From Candidatus Nitrotoga arctica (GTDB lineage Bacteria; Pseudomonadota; Gammaproteobacteria; Burkholderiales; Gallionellaceae), in assembly GCF_918378365.1 (NCBI RefSeq), contig NZ_OU912926.1, positions 1,798,001 to 1,862,000 on the forward strand: a stretch of 64,000 bases of DNA, read 5' to 3'. Shown piece by piece: positions 1 to 9,154 of this stretch. Below the pieces are notes generated by a model that saw nothing but the letters and a program-made list of their open reading frames with translations, was not told where the DNA came from and ran no database searches. Made by a program: the position numbers and the translations under genes. Each line of letters opens with the position of its first letter. Position 1 is the stretch's first letter.

Positions 1-202
1 GCGTTTTGTTAGAGGATAGCGCTAATAACCAGGCATCATGCCATACGTGATACAGCAGGCTGGTTAACACGAGCGAGGCCAGTAGTATCTTCGCCCATAA
101 TGGCAAAGCTAATGGAACCAGAACCGCGAGCGCAGCGCCATGCGAAGCAACCAATGCGATTGTAAAATAAATGGAAGGTTGAAGATTAAATTGCCGTTGC
201 AT
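1..202 (-). CDS. YgfX/CptA-like small membrane protein (partial)
   Basis: The gene starts with ATG at 202 and runs off the left edge, leaving about 67 residues. The visible part opens MQRQFNLQPSIYFTIAL and carries two hydrophobic stretches (about residues 13-33 and 36-52) split by a short polar turn, with a His-Gly pair in the first. That layout matches the N-terminus of the YgfX/CptA inner-membrane family, which in E. coli pairs with the succinate dehydrogenase assembly factor SdhE. The partner gene would lie outside the window. The family call rests on overall pattern only, so another two-TM protein is possible. Confidence 0.45.
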   Translation of the reverse strand, partial: MQRQFNLQPSIYFTIALVASHGAALAVLVPLALPLWAKILLASLVLTSLLYHVWHDAWLLALSSNKT

Positions 203-260
203 GGTTACTTTTTGGCAACTCGAAATATCTTCAAGGAAAAATCAGAGCTTGGCGCCTATT

Positions 261-1211
261 TCAGGAGCGCACTTTATTTTTAAACGGTGTTGTGCTGCGA
301 CGTGAGTCTGTCTTGCGATGGGGAGCGGCGCTCATGTCAGTGCCTATTTTTTTGCTTTTATGCCCTGCATCCGTAATTCCGTTATCAAATTTTTCGGCCT
401 TGCTTCCAGTCCATGGGGCGACTTTCTCCGTAACAGGTTTCGATTCCATGCCCACCCAGTCAAGAATTTGACTCACCTCTCCTGTGCCGAGTTCTGCCAG
501 CGTGCCGCGCTTCAAACGAGGCGGCAGATTAACGATGCCGAAGCGCACACGTATTAAACGGCTAATGGGCAAACCTAATGCCTCGAAGGTACGACGCACA
601 ATGCGATTGCGTCCTTCCTTCAACATCAGGCGATACCAGTGGTTGTAGCCCTCCCCTCCTTCGTCGGTAAGCCTCTCGAACTTCACTGGGCCATCCTCCA
701 AGGTGATTCCTTCCTTCACCATCAGCTCCATCTGCTCATCAGTCATACTGCCCTGCACGCGCACAGCGTATTCACGTTCTACTTCAAAACGCGGATGCAT
801 TAGTCGGTTAGCCAGATCACCAGAGGTCGTAAAAATCAACAGCCCACTGGTATTAAAATCGAGCCGCCCAATGGCAATCCATTTCATGCCTCGCAACTTA
901 GGTAATTTGTCGAATACGTTTGCACGCTTTTCCGGATCATCGCGACTAACAATCTCGCCTTCCTGCTTGTGATACAGCAATACACGCGGCAAATTATTGT
1001 TACTTGTTCTAATGTTAACAATACGCTTGTCGGCACGTACTACGTCATCTTCGGTCACACGCATACCCAGCGTCGCCACTTCTCCGTTCACCGTTATGCG
1101 CCCAGCGGAAATCCATTCTTCCATAGTACGACGGGAACCCAAACCGACTTGCGCCAATACCTTCTGTAAGCGCTCGCCTTGTTGTTCTGGTTGCTTTACC
1201 TGTTCGTTCAT
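261..1211 (-). CDS. rluB: 23S rRNA pseudouridine synthase RluB
   Basis: The product (316 aa) fits the RluB/RsuA family, which isomerises a uridine of 23S rRNA helix 80 to pseudouridine. An N-terminal S4 RNA-binding domain (residues about 14-60, with [14 protein letters not shown]) is followed by the catalytic domain, whose conserved [14 protein letters not shown] motif carries the catalytic Asp. A basic, low-complexity tail (from about residue 260) resembles the variable C-termini of RluB. Its start overlaps the end of recR by 4 bp, so the two are probably co-transcribed. In many betaproteobacteria rluB sits next to scpB; here scpA-scpB lie about 42 kb away. Confidence 0.93.
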   Translation of the reverse strand: MNEQVKQPEQQGERLQKVLAQVGLGSRRTMEEWISAGRITVNGEVATLGMRVTEDDVVRADKRIVNIRTSNNNLPRVLLYHKQEGEIVSRDDPEKRANVFDKLPKLRGMKWIAIGRLDFNTSGLLIFTTSGDLANRLMHPRFEVEREYAVRVQGSMTDEQMELMVKEGITLEDGPVKFERLTDEGGEGYNHWYRLMLKEGRNRIVRRTFEALGLPISRLIRVRFGIVNLPPRLKRGTLAELGTGEVSQILDWVGMESKPVTEKVAPWTGSKAEKFDNGITDAGHKSKKIGTDMSAAPHRKTDSRRSTTPFKNKVRS

Positions 1212-1807
1212 CCCGTAACCTCTCGCCTTTCCAGCACGGCTTGCGCCAGCGTACCGCTATCCACATGTTCCAGTTCGCCACCCACTGGCAGCCCACGCGC
1301 GATGCGTGACACTTTGATGCCCTGCGCACATAGCAAGATAGTAATGTAGTGTGCAGTGGCATCACCTTCGACGGTGAAATTAGTGGCGAGTATCACTTCG
1401 CATGTATTTTCCTGTGCCCGCCTAACCAGCCGTTCAAGGTGCAATTCACGCGGGCCAATGCCATCCAGTGGAGAAAGCCGTCCCATCAGCACAAAATACA
1501 TACCGCGATAGCACTGCGCCTGTTCCATCATGAGCAAGTCTGCCGGCATCTCCACTACACACAGCAGGCTAGCATCACGCTTGGGCGAACGGCATAAAGC
1601 GCAAATTTCTTCTTCGGAAAAATTATTACACTTGGCACAATGATGGATGCTTTCCACAGCGTGTCCAAGCGCCCGTGCCAGCCGCAATGCGCCTGGTTTG
1701 TCACGTTGCAACAAGTGGTATGCCATACGCTGCGCAGATTTAGGTCCAACACCGGGCAGACAGCGCAAGGCGGCTATCATTTCATCCAGACTGGAAAGCG
1801 TGTTCAT
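1208..1807 (-). CDS. recR: Recombination mediator RecR
   Basis: RecR (199 aa, full length for the family) acts with RecO and RecF to load RecA on SSB-coated gaps. Visible features are the N-terminal helix-hairpin-helix ([17 protein letters not shown]), the four-cysteine zinc finger ([16 protein letters not shown], about residues 57-72) and the Toprim domain starting with [15 protein letters not shown]. It follows ybaB at 25 bp and overlaps rluB by 4 bp, the usual dnaX-ybaB-recR order of proteobacteria. Confidence 0.97.
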   Translation of the reverse strand: MNTLSSLDEMIAALRCLPGVGPKSAQRMAYHLLQRDKPGALRLARALGHAVESIHHCAKCNNFSEEEICALCRSPKRDASLLCVVEMPADLLMMEQAQCYRGMYFVLMGRLSPLDGIGPRELHLERLVRRAQENTCEVILATNFTVEGDATAHYITILLCAQGIKVSRIARGLPVGGELEHVDSGTLAQAVLERREVTG

Positions 1808-1832
1808 TCAGGTACTAAAAACATTATGGTTT

Positions 1833-2165
1833 TCAGAACGGCAAACTCATGCCGGGCGGCAGATTCATGCCCGCTGTGAAACCGCCCATTTTTTGTTGGG
1901 TCACTGCAGCAACCTGTTTCATCGCATCATTCATTGCCGCCACGATCAAATCTTCCAGCATTTCCTTATCGTCGGATAACAGGCTGTTATCCAGCATCAC
2001 GCGGCGTACATCGTGCGCACAGGTCATAACTACTTTTACCATGCCGGAACCGGCTTGGCCTTCTACCTCGACTGTAGCCAGCTCGTCCTGCGCCTTTTTC
2101 ATGTTCTGTTGCATCTGCTGGGCTTGTTTCATCATCCCGGCCAATCCGCCCTTCATCATGTGCAT
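1833..2165 (-). CDS. ybaB: YbaB/EbfC nucleoid-associated protein
   Basis: This 110-residue protein belongs to the YbaB/EbfC family, small dimeric DNA-binding proteins associated with the nucleoid. The N-terminus ([20 protein letters not shown]) is the typical Gly/Met/Gln-rich helix, followed by the conserved [16 protein letters not shown] core and a C-terminal helix with [15 protein letters not shown]. It lies 12 bp downstream of dnaX and just upstream of recR, the conserved operon context that supports the assignment. Confidence 0.95.
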   Translation of the reverse strand: MHMMKGGLAGMMKQAQQMQQNMKKAQDELATVEVEGQAGSGMVKVVMTCAHDVRRVMLDNSLLSDDKEMLEDLIVAAMNDAMKQVAAVTQQKMGGFTAGMNLPPGMSLPF

Positions 2166-2177
2166 ACCCTCCTTAAC

Positions 2178-3803
2178 TTATTGTATTGATTTAATCGTTT
2201 CTTCAAGTATCTGCGCGCCTAGTTGTGCCTGTGCCTCACGCACAAATGGGTCTTGCATAATGGCCTCAACTGCGTGCTGCTGACGTGTCTGTTTTACACG
2301 TTGCTCGACTGCGGCTGGCGTTGCCACGTTGTTCACACCTAACGTAACCGACAATCGCACTGACTGAACGAAATAGTCGGCAAGAGCAGTCTGCAATTTT
2401 TCCTGAGCCATTTTATTGGTCAACAAATGTTTGTGCTGCGGCGCTAAAATTAAAGTTAACCGCCCCTCAATAAAACTTTCCAACGTGCAATGCTTCGCCA
2501 ATTCGCGCGCCATACCTTGCACATTCAGTTGTGCCAATAATGTGCTCCAATCAAGCGCCACCGAAGTAATTTCTACCGGATTGACTGGTGGGGAAATAGT
2601 CTGAATAGGTTGCGGTTGAAGTTGCTGCTTCGGTTTTGGCACAAGTGTCTCGGTAGCGTGAACTGTCGGCGGCGCAGTGACTTCAGCTGTGCGCTGTTCC
2701 AACATTGCCTTAGTGCCAGCTGGCCTAAATGCCAACATGCGCAACAAGGTCATGGTAAAACCAGCATACTCATCAGGCGCAAGGTCAATTTCATTACGCC
2801 CGTGTATGGCAATCTGATAATACAACTGGATTTCCTCCGCGCTAAAAATCTGCGCCAGTTCTAGTAAGCGCGTTCGCTCCGGCTCATCTTCTGCGATGGC
2901 TTGCGGCACCGTCTGTGCCAAAGCAACATGGTGCAACAGAGTCGCCAAGTCTTGCAAGGCAACATCAAATGCCAAACTGCGACTTTGCATATCGTCAGCA
3001 ATACGCAGTAAACCAACTCCGTCCCGCGCTAGCAACGTTTGCAACACGTCATACAGATAACTTTGGTCAATCGCGCCTAACATATTACGGACCGTCGCCT
3101 CATCGATTCTGGAATCGGAATAGGCAATGGCTTGATCGAGCAAGCTTAACGCATCGCGCATACTGCCCTGCGCCGCACGGGCCAGCAATGACAGCGCAGC
3201 GATTTCAAACGTGATGTCTTCCTGCCCCAGCACATACTCCAAGTGTGTGACGATTAGTGCGGGCGGCAATTGTTTCAGATTAAACTGCAAACAGCGCGAC
3301 AGCACAGTGACGGGGATTTTTTGCGGGTCAGTTGTGGCAAGAATAAATTTGACGTGTGCGGGCGGCTCTTCCAATGTCTTCAACATCGAGTTAAACGCTG
3401 CCTTGGAAAGCATATGTACTTCATCAATCAGATAAACTTTGTAGCGTCCCAATGTGGGCAGATATTGCGCGTTATCCAGTACTTCGCGCATATTATCAAT
3501 CCCGGTATTAGACGCTGCATCCAATTCAATGAGATCAACAAAACGTCCACTGTCGATTTCCGTGCACGCGCTGCAAATTCCACACGGTGTGGCGGTAACG
3601 CCGTTGATACAATTCAAGGATTTTGCAAAAATGCGGGCGATGGTGGTTTTTCCCACGCCGCGCGTACCAGTAAACAAATAGGCGTGATGTAAACGGTTTT
3701 GTGTCAGCGCATTGCTTAATGCCTGCACAACATGCTTCTGCCCCGCCAATTGCGCGAAGATCTTAGGTCGCCATTTGCGCGCTAGAACAGAAGTTACTGA
3801 CAA
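2178..3803 (-). CDS. dnaX: DNA polymerase III subunit tau/gamma
   Basis: DnaX (541 aa) is the clamp-loader ATPase and the organiser of the replicative holoenzyme. The AAA+ module shows Walker A (GTRGVGKTTIARIFAKSLNC, about residues 46-65), a zinc-binding cluster (CINGVTATPCGICSAC), Walker B (VYLIDEVHML) and sensor region (ATTDPQKIPVTVLSRC). A Pro/Gln-rich linker (about 380-410) leads to a tau-type C-terminal domain (from about 415). I did not find an obvious slippery A-tract for making gamma, so only the tau form can be asserted. First gene of the dnaX-ybaB-recR-rluB run, with the SRP RNA a short way upstream. Confidence 0.97.
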   Translation of the reverse strand: MSVTSVLARKWRPKIFAQLAGQKHVVQALSNALTQNRLHHAYLFTGTRGVGKTTIARIFAKSLNCINGVTATPCGICSACTEIDSGRFVDLIELDAASNTGIDNMREVLDNAQYLPTLGRYKVYLIDEVHMLSKAAFNSMLKTLEEPPAHVKFILATTDPQKIPVTVLSRCLQFNLKQLPPALIVTHLEYVLGQEDITFEIAALSLLARAAQGSMRDALSLLDQAIAYSDSRIDEATVRNMLGAIDQSYLYDVLQTLLARDGVGLLRIADDMQSRSLAFDVALQDLATLLHHVALAQTVPQAIAEDEPERTRLLELAQIFSAEEIQLYYQIAIHGRNEIDLAPDEYAGFTMTLLRMLAFRPAGTKAMLEQRTAEVTAPPTVHATETLVPKPKQQLQPQPIQTISPPVNPVEITSVALDWSTLLAQLNVQGMARELAKHCTLESFIEGRLTLILAPQHKHLLTNKMAQEKLQTALADYFVQSVRLSVTLGVNNVATPAAVEQRVKQTRQQHAVEAIMQDPFVREAQAQLGAQILEETIKSIQ

Positions 3804-3816
3804 AATTTACGTTGTC

Positions 3817-4347
3817 TCAAAAATGGTAGGCAAGGCGAATTTGGCTAAAATTGATGCCTGGATTTGGGTGCTTAATTGAACCATTAGATAGATGCTGGAA
3901 ACGATAGCCCAGATCGAACTGCTTCCGATCACCGAAACGCAGGCCTGCGCCGAGATGATCACCGAATTGAAAAGCGGTACTAAATCTACGGTCGGCATTG
4001 ATATGAATATCGGAAATCAGATGAACTCCGATCCCTGCTTCCAGATAGGGCGCTAAGCCGGAAAGATTTTTCTGTTGCAAACGAAATACCGGAGTAAAAC
4101 CGATATCCGTAATGTTGTGATTACTGCCCGCACTGTTTTGGCCGTTCCAACGTCCCGCTGAAGCTTCCCAATAGCCAGTCACCAACCAGTTGCCCTCGGT
4201 AAACCACTTCTTTTGCCAATCCCATTGGGCGCCGATACGCGCCATATTGGTTTTATCGCCACTTCCAATCTCAGCGGAAACACCATCTATGGCCCACACA
4301 TTCCCATTTAACAATAGCGCACCGATCAGTACACAGATTTTTTTCAT
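3817..4347 (-). CDS. pagL: PagL-type lipid A 3-O-deacylase
   Basis: A 176-residue outer-membrane beta-barrel enzyme of the PagL family, which removes the 3-O-acyl chain of lipid A. A signal peptide (MKKICVLIGALLLNGNVWA) precedes eight-strand barrel-like sequence. Near the C-terminus RFQHLSNGSIKHPNPGINF matches the family's active-site region with the His and Ser of the catalytic set; the third, acidic residue is not obvious because Asn follows PNPGI. The last residue is Phe, as usual for barrel proteins. I chose the ATG at 4347, which has GGAG 7 bp upstream; the longer frame to 4392 would run into the SRP RNA gene. Confidence 0.8.
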   Translation of the reverse strand: MKKICVLIGALLLNGNVWAIDGVSAEIGSGDKTNMARIGAQWDWQKKWFTEGNWLVTGYWEASAGRWNGQNSAGSNHNITDIGFTPVFRLQQKNLSGLAPYLEAGIGVHLISDIHINADRRFSTAFQFGDHLGAGLRFGDRKQFDLGYRFQHLSNGSIKHPNPGINFSQIRLAYHF

Positions 4348-4374
4348 TGTCACTCCAACTTCGAATAAGGAGGC

Positions 4375-4467
4375 GAGCCTTGCCCCCGGCACTTGCAGTA
4401 AATGGTTATGGCTGCTTCCTTCCGGATCTGACCAGGTTCACCACCTTGCAATGCGGGGAGGCCCGCC
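4375..4467 (-). ncRNA. ffs: Signal recognition particle RNA (4.5S type)
   Basis: Read on the minus strand the segment contains the invariant SRP domain IV core CAGATCCGGAAGGAAGCAGC, closed by GGTGAACCTGGT on the 5' side. The outer arms pair (GGGCCTCCCCGCATTGCA with TGCAAGTGCCGGGGGCAAGG), giving the single long hairpin of the roughly 95-nt bacterial SRP RNA that binds Ffh. Its position just upstream of pagL and dnaX is a known arrangement in proteobacteria. Ends are set from stem pairing and may be off by several bases. Confidence 0.93.
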
Positions 4468-4712
4468 AATTCTTTCAAGCTATCCAACAGCCTGCTGCGC
4501 AATACCAAGAGACCGTAACTAAGCCACTAAAAATACTAATGTATTTGTATATAATGCGCATTCAGGTTTCATTCTTAATGCGTTTTGCCCTGGCGATACT
4601 TTCTACGGCTATTGAACCACTTATATCTTATTATAATACTATCAAATGAATCGGCTGGCAAAATCCAGCCTTGTACAATGTGGTATGAACCCGAACGAGA
4701 GCTGTATTCCTA

Positions 4713-5723
4713 CTAGCGTTTCTCGTGATGTCCACCGAATTCATAGCGCAAGGCGGACAATAATTTATTGCCATAATCTGCTTCTCCACGCGAATTAAAG
4801 CGATCAAATAATGCGGCGGTGAGAACCGGCGCGGGTGTACCCGATTCGATAGCGGCGATGCTGGTCCAGCGTCCTTCGCCGGAATCCGACACCTTGCCGC
4901 CGAACCCTTCCAGGTTGGGATCGGCTTGCAACGCGTGCGCGGTCAAATCCAGTAACCAGGAACTCACCACGCTGCCGCGCCGCCACAATTCAGCCACTTC
5001 AGCCACGTCGATATCGTAGCGGAAAGCTTCCGGCTCGCGTAATGGGGTAGTCTCCGCATCCACCCCGTGTGACATGTTACCCACATTGGCATGACGCAGC
5101 AGATTGAAACCTTCGGCAAAGGCGGCCATCATGCCGTATTCAATACCATTGTGAACCATCTTGACGAAGTGCCCGGCTCCCTCAGGGCCGCAGTGCAAAT
5201 AGCCGATCTCGGCCGTGCTCGGCTGGCCGCTGCGTCCTTCGGTGCGCGGCGTGGTTCCCACACCCGGCGCCAGTGCGGCAAAGATGGGTTGCAAGCGCGC
5301 AACCGTGTGCTGCTGGGCACCGATCATCAGGCAATAGCCGCGCTCCAGCCCCCAAGTCCCACCGCTGACTCCCACATCCGCATAATGGATGGACTGCGCT
5401 GACAGACTCTTTGCGCGGACGATGTCGTCTTTATAATAGGAATTACCGCCGTCAATGATGATGTCGTCCGCACTCAGCAACGGGGTCAGTTCCGCGATGC
5501 TGGCGTCCACCACCGCCGCGGGCAACATTAGCCAAATGGCGCGCGGTGCACTCAATTTATTCACAAACTCCTGCACGCTGGCAGCAGGTGTCATGCCTTC
5601 TTTTGCCAGTGCCTGCACCGCTTCGCTGCTGCGATCGAACACTACACATTGATGTCCGGCGCGCTGCAAACGACGCACCATGTTTGCACCCATACGTCCC
5701 AACCCTATCATTCCGATCTGCAT
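4713..5723 (-). CDS. gnd: 6-phosphogluconate dehydrogenase, short form
   Basis: This 336-residue enzyme oxidatively decarboxylates 6-phosphogluconate to ribulose 5-phosphate. The N-terminal Rossmann motif MIGLGRMGANMVRRL is typical, followed by DGGNSYYKDD, the substrate-binding GVSGGTWGLERGY and the catalytic HFVKMVHNGIEYG with the active Lys and His. The length (about 300-340 aa rather than 470) places it in the GndA/YqeC-like short class, often NAD-preferring; the cofactor choice is not settled here. It follows glk and zwf on the same strand, forming an oxidative pentose phosphate group; the lactonase gene pgl is 48 kb away. Confidence 0.93.
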   Translation of the reverse strand: MQIGMIGLGRMGANMVRRLQRAGHQCVVFDRSSEAVQALAKEGMTPAASVQEFVNKLSAPRAIWLMLPAAVVDASIAELTPLLSADDIIIDGGNSYYKDDIVRAKSLSAQSIHYADVGVSGGTWGLERGYCLMIGAQQHTVARLQPIFAALAPGVGTTPRTEGRSGQPSTAEIGYLHCGPEGAGHFVKMVHNGIEYGMMAAFAEGFNLLRHANVGNMSHGVDAETTPLREPEAFRYDIDVAEVAELWRRGSVVSSWLLDLTAHALQADPNLEGFGGKVSDSGEGRWTSIAAIESGTPAPVLTAALFDRFNSRGEADYGNKLLSALRYEFGGHHEKR

Positions 5724-5832
5724 TATTTACTCCTTTAATAAAATTTTCTGCGGCATGGGGTGTAACCCCGGTTCAGTGCTCTGCATCCAGACATAAAGCC
5801 AGCCCCGAAATGTTCGGCACGGTGAAAGCCGT

Positions 5833-6840
5833 TCAAACTATCTTTTCAGCATGATGTGCAGCGAATAAGGCCGGACCATACAATGCCGCGCGATCATTCA
5901 GAATCACCTTGACCGGCATCGCCGTCAGTAATGGTCGCATTCGCCCTTTATCAAGAAAGGCATTGAGGAAATCACCTGTCTGCAACAGCGGTAATATTTT
6001 CGGCGCGATGCCACCACCAATATAGAGACCGCCCCGGCTCATGACCTTGAGTGCCAGATTGCCGGCTTCCGCGCCATACAAGCTGACGAATAATTGCATC
6101 GTCTCCAGGCATATTGTATCGCTGCCTGCCAGTGCCGCAGCGGAAATAGCCGCCGCTGTATCTGCGTTACGCATCTCTTCCGCTAGCCACGCCGGGGTTG
6201 ATACATGCCGGTAGTCAAGCAAGAATGCATACAGATCTAGCAGCCCCATGCCGGAAACGACACGCTCCCAACTGACATGTCCCCTCATGTGCTCAGAATG
6301 GCGTTGTTGTAAATGTCTTAGTAAGGCAAATTCCAAGGTATTGCGCGGACTGAACGTAGCGTGTCCGCCTTCCGTAGCGAAGGGGCAATGGGATTGTCCG
6401 TCCCAATATAAACCCGCCTCGCCTAAACCCGTCCCGGCAGCGATCACCGCCACATTACCCAGCGCTTCGGGCGACCCCGCTTGCAGCGTCAATAAATCAG
6501 CATCACCTAGCGCGGGCAAACCATAAGCTGTGGCCTCTAAATCATTCAGCAGATGACAGCGCAAAAAACCGAAGCGTTGGCGCAGCGCGGCGGCATCGAT
6601 CCGCCACGGCAAATTAGTCGCTTGCGCCACGCCACTCTGCACCTGCCCGGCAATGCCAAAAGTCGCATCGTCAACGTGATTACCCGCTGACAAAAACTCA
6701 CTCAGCAACGTTTCAAAAGTGTCATAACGCTGGCTGGCATAACTAAGTTCGTGGAGGATCACAACGTCACTACCGTTCACGTCGACTAACGCCAAACGGG
6801 TCTTGGTACCGCCGATATCACCGGTAAGGATAGGTCCCAT
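5833..6840 (-). CDS. glk: Glucokinase
   Basis: Glucokinase of the ROK-unrelated bacterial Glk family (335 aa), phosphorylating glucose to glucose 6-phosphate. The start MGPILTGDIGGTKTRLALVDV carries the phosphate-1 ATP loop; LPWRIDAAALRQRFGF and HLLNDLEATAYGL contain the glucose-binding Asn-Asp, and VIAAGTGLGEAGL the second phosphate loop. EGGHATFSPRN holds the conserved Glu/His. I chose ATG at 6840, which begins 1 bp after the zwf stop and is preceded by a GAGG inside zwf; an in-frame ATG at 6864 would overlap zwf and precedes the domain. Confidence 0.94.
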   Translation of the reverse strand: MGPILTGDIGGTKTRLALVDVNGSDVVILHELSYASQRYDTFETLLSEFLSAGNHVDDATFGIAGQVQSGVAQATNLPWRIDAAALRQRFGFLRCHLLNDLEATAYGLPALGDADLLTLQAGSPEALGNVAVIAAGTGLGEAGLYWDGQSHCPFATEGGHATFSPRNTLEFALLRHLQQRHSEHMRGHVSWERVVSGMGLLDLYAFLLDYRHVSTPAWLAEEMRNADTAAAISAAALAGSDTICLETMQLFVSLYGAEAGNLALKVMSRGGLYIGGGIAPKILPLLQTGDFLNAFLDKGRMRPLLTAMPVKVILNDRAALYGPALFAAHHAEKIV

Positions 6841-6841
6841 T

Positions 6842-8347
6842 TTAATATGCCTCAAGATTGCCACCTTCTGGATTTAAGGAATGGCGCCAGAACTGGTCTT
6901 CACGATCGAACAGGCGGTAGGTGCCGCGCGGCCCCCAGCTACCGGCGGGATAGGTATTGATGAAGCTGCGCTCCATCGACCACACCTTGATTACTGGATC
7001 GACCACGCGCCAGGCCGCCTCGACTTCATCGATGCGCAGAAACAGCGAGTGGTCGCCGAGGATGACATCAAGGATCAATCCCTCGTAAGCATCAAAATCT
7101 TCCTCGCCAGCTTTGCGATACGTCGCGTCCAGGCTGATGGTACGTGTTTGCATATCCAACCCCGGCACCTTGACCTGCAATTCCATCTTCAGACAATCGT
7201 CCGGCTGGATGCCGAGCATAATCCAGTTTGGTTGCGGCGCACCTTTACGGATGTGCCGCAGCAAATCCTGCGGCGGCGCCTTGAAGCGAATGCAAATCGC
7301 CGAGCTACCTTCCGCCATGCGTTTGCCGGTACGCAGATAAAACGGCACGCCCGCCCAGCGCCAGTTGTCGATGAATAATTTCATTGCGGCATAAGTTTCG
7401 GTCGTGCTGCCCGGCGCGACATTTGGCTCTTCCAAATAACCAGGCACGGTCTTGCCGCCGATGACGCCGCTGGCGTACTGGCCGCGAAAAGCATGGGCAT
7501 GCACCGCGTTCTGGGTGATGGGACGGATGGCTTTCAGCACTTTTACTTTTTCGTCACGCAAGTGTTCTGCCGACATGCTCAACGGCGGCTCTATCGCCAC
7601 CAGCGCTAACAACTGCATCAAATGGCTCTGCACCATGTCGCGCAGCGCGCCTGCACCTTCGTAGTAATCGGCGCGTCCTTCCACCCCCAGCGTTTCGGAA
7701 TGGGTGATCTGCACATGGTCGATGTAGTGATTTTTCCACAACGGTTCCAGCAGCAGGTTTGCGAAGCGGAACACCATGATGTTCTGCACCGTGCCCTTGC
7801 CGAGGTAGTGATCAATGCGATAAATCTGCGGCTCATCGAGATGACGATAAAGACTGGCTTGCAGGGTCTGCGCGGAAAGCAGGTCGTAGCCGAACGGTTT
7901 TTCAATCACCACGCGACGCCAGCCGTTGTGCTGTTTCAACAGCCCGATGTTGCCCAGTTTTTCCACGATACCGGGATAATCAACGGGGCGCACCGCCATG
8001 TAATACATCACGTTTGGTGGAAACTTCGGATCATCGTCCAGCAAGGTTTGCAGTCGCGTATAAGCTTCATCATCACCGGGTGGAATGGAAAAATAATGCA
8101 GGCGAGTACAAAAACGTTGCAGTGCCCCCTCGTCAATTTTCGCACCATGCACTTTACGCAGAATGTCACATACAAAATCCAGCCATTGTTCATGCTCGTA
8201 GGGGGCAATATCGCAGCCCAGGATGATCAGGTGGGCAGGCAGACGCTGTGCAGTTTCCAGATGAAACAATGCTGGAATCAGTTTGCGTCGGCTGAGGTTC
8301 CCGCCGGCACCGAAAAAAACCAGCGTGCAGGGTTCCAGGGTTTTCAT
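6842..8347 (-). CDS. zwf: Glucose-6-phosphate 1-dehydrogenase
   Basis: Zwf (501 aa) catalyses the NADP-linked first step of the oxidative pentose phosphate pathway. Visible motifs are the nucleotide-binding VFFGAGGNLSRRKLIPALF (the usual GATGDL/GASGDL varied to GAGGNL), the substrate site RIDHYLGKGTVQNIMVFRF with the conserved His and Lys, and EKPFGYDL. The start at 8347 is supported by AGGA 9 bp upstream; a longer frame to 8446 adds 33 residues lacking family similarity. It heads the zwf-glk-gnd group. The GAGGNL variant may affect cofactor preference, but that is inference. Confidence 0.96.
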   Translation of the reverse strand: MKTLEPCTLVFFGAGGNLSRRKLIPALFHLETAQRLPAHLIILGCDIAPYEHEQWLDFVCDILRKVHGAKIDEGALQRFCTRLHYFSIPPGDDEAYTRLQTLLDDDPKFPPNVMYYMAVRPVDYPGIVEKLGNIGLLKQHNGWRRVVIEKPFGYDLLSAQTLQASLYRHLDEPQIYRIDHYLGKGTVQNIMVFRFANLLLEPLWKNHYIDHVQITHSETLGVEGRADYYEGAGALRDMVQSHLMQLLALVAIEPPLSMSAEHLRDEKVKVLKAIRPITQNAVHAHAFRGQYASGVIGGKTVPGYLEEPNVAPGSTTETYAAMKLFIDNWRWAGVPFYLRTGKRMAEGSSAICIRFKAPPQDLLRHIRKGAPQPNWIMLGIQPDDCLKMELQVKVPGLDMQTRTISLDATYRKAGEEDFDAYEGLILDVILGDHSLFLRIDEVEAAWRVVDPVIKVWSMERSFINTYPAGSWGPRGTYRLFDREDQFWRHSLNPEGGNLEAY

Positions 8348-8535
8348 ATGGACTATCCTTTCATGTGAAATGACTTGTATATCCGGCAAGCCGGAACAGC
8401 GGTTCGGGTAAACGGGTGGATTCGGGGTTTTACTCTCCCTTAACAAGTAGAAATTGGCATGAAAAAGGGGTTTTTCAAAGTGTTCCTATTCGTTATGTTT
8501 GCTTTTGCTAATGTGACAGAACCCCCTGCCGTGGT

Positions 8536-9150
8536 CTAAGCGATTGAATAGCGCATGACCTGCAACGCGATCTCGTCCTGGTCGTGGAGCATAATATTTA
8601 GTTCTACCTCGTTTACAGAGCCAACGCTCATCCGCGCAAGAGAAAGCTTAATACGTTCCGCATCCATCCGTAGCGCGACCAATTTTGCAAATTCATTTGG
8701 AGAGGCGATCGACACTCCACTAGGGCTCTTGATGACCAGTTCGGACAATGTCGCTACCAAGCTGCCGGCGACCGCAGCAAGTGCAGTGAGAAAAGTGCTG
8801 TTCGATTTCCCCTCCTCGGTCCAGGCCAAATAGGCAGTGATGGCACTGGTTAATACTGCGCCAATCGCACCACCTTGCTTGATCCAGAAGGCCAAGTTCA
8901 TCTTCTTCCGTGCGTAGGCCAACAGCTTGTCGAGCTGTTCGCGATTGGCCTTGTCACCAGCCTTGGCATGCGCAAGTTCCACACCACTGGACGATGGTGT
9001 GGCCGCTAGTGACACGGGTGCAGTTTCCTCTGCGCCAAAATGTTTATAGACTGAAAACCGAGATTCATTTCCAGGATAGGATGCCTTAAGGCCTTGCAAT
9101 TCGCCGTGGGCGACCATGTCGATGACGGCATTGAGATTACTGTAGGTCAT
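8536..9150 (-). CDS. Two-TM protein, partner of CHAT-like gene
   Basis: I do not recognise a named family for this 204-residue protein. It has a soluble N-terminal part (residues 1-90) containing a charged helix (KANREQLDKLLAYARKKM), then two hydrophobic segments (about 93-110 and 118-138) separated by a short loop, and a C-terminal helical region with alternating charges. The layout (helix, two TMs, long helix) recalls SLATT-type effector domains, but no diagnostic motif is visible. It starts 4 bp after the stop of the CHAT-like gene, with GGA in that gene's last codons as ribosome site, so the two are almost surely one operon. Confidence 0.7.
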   Translation of the reverse strand: MTYSNLNAVIDMVAHGELQGLKASYPGNESRFSVYKHFGAEETAPVSLAATPSSSGVELAHAKAGDKANREQLDKLLAYARKKMNLAFWIKQGGAIGAVLTSAITAYLAWTEEGKSNSTFLTALAAVAGSLVATLSELVIKSPSGVSIASPNEFAKLVALRMDAERIKLSLARMSVGSVNEVELNIMLHDQDEIALQVMRYSIA

Positions 9151-9154
9151 AAAT

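Noticed and set aside
4348..4392. Upstream start for the PagL-like gene at 4392
   Set aside because: It lies inside the SRP RNA, and a start with a good ribosome site and signal peptide exists at 4347.
8459..8539. 26-residue plus-strand ORF starting MKKGFFKVFLFVMFAFA, like a signal peptide
   Set aside because: No ribosome site and it overlaps the end of the two-TM gene on the other strand; too short to support.
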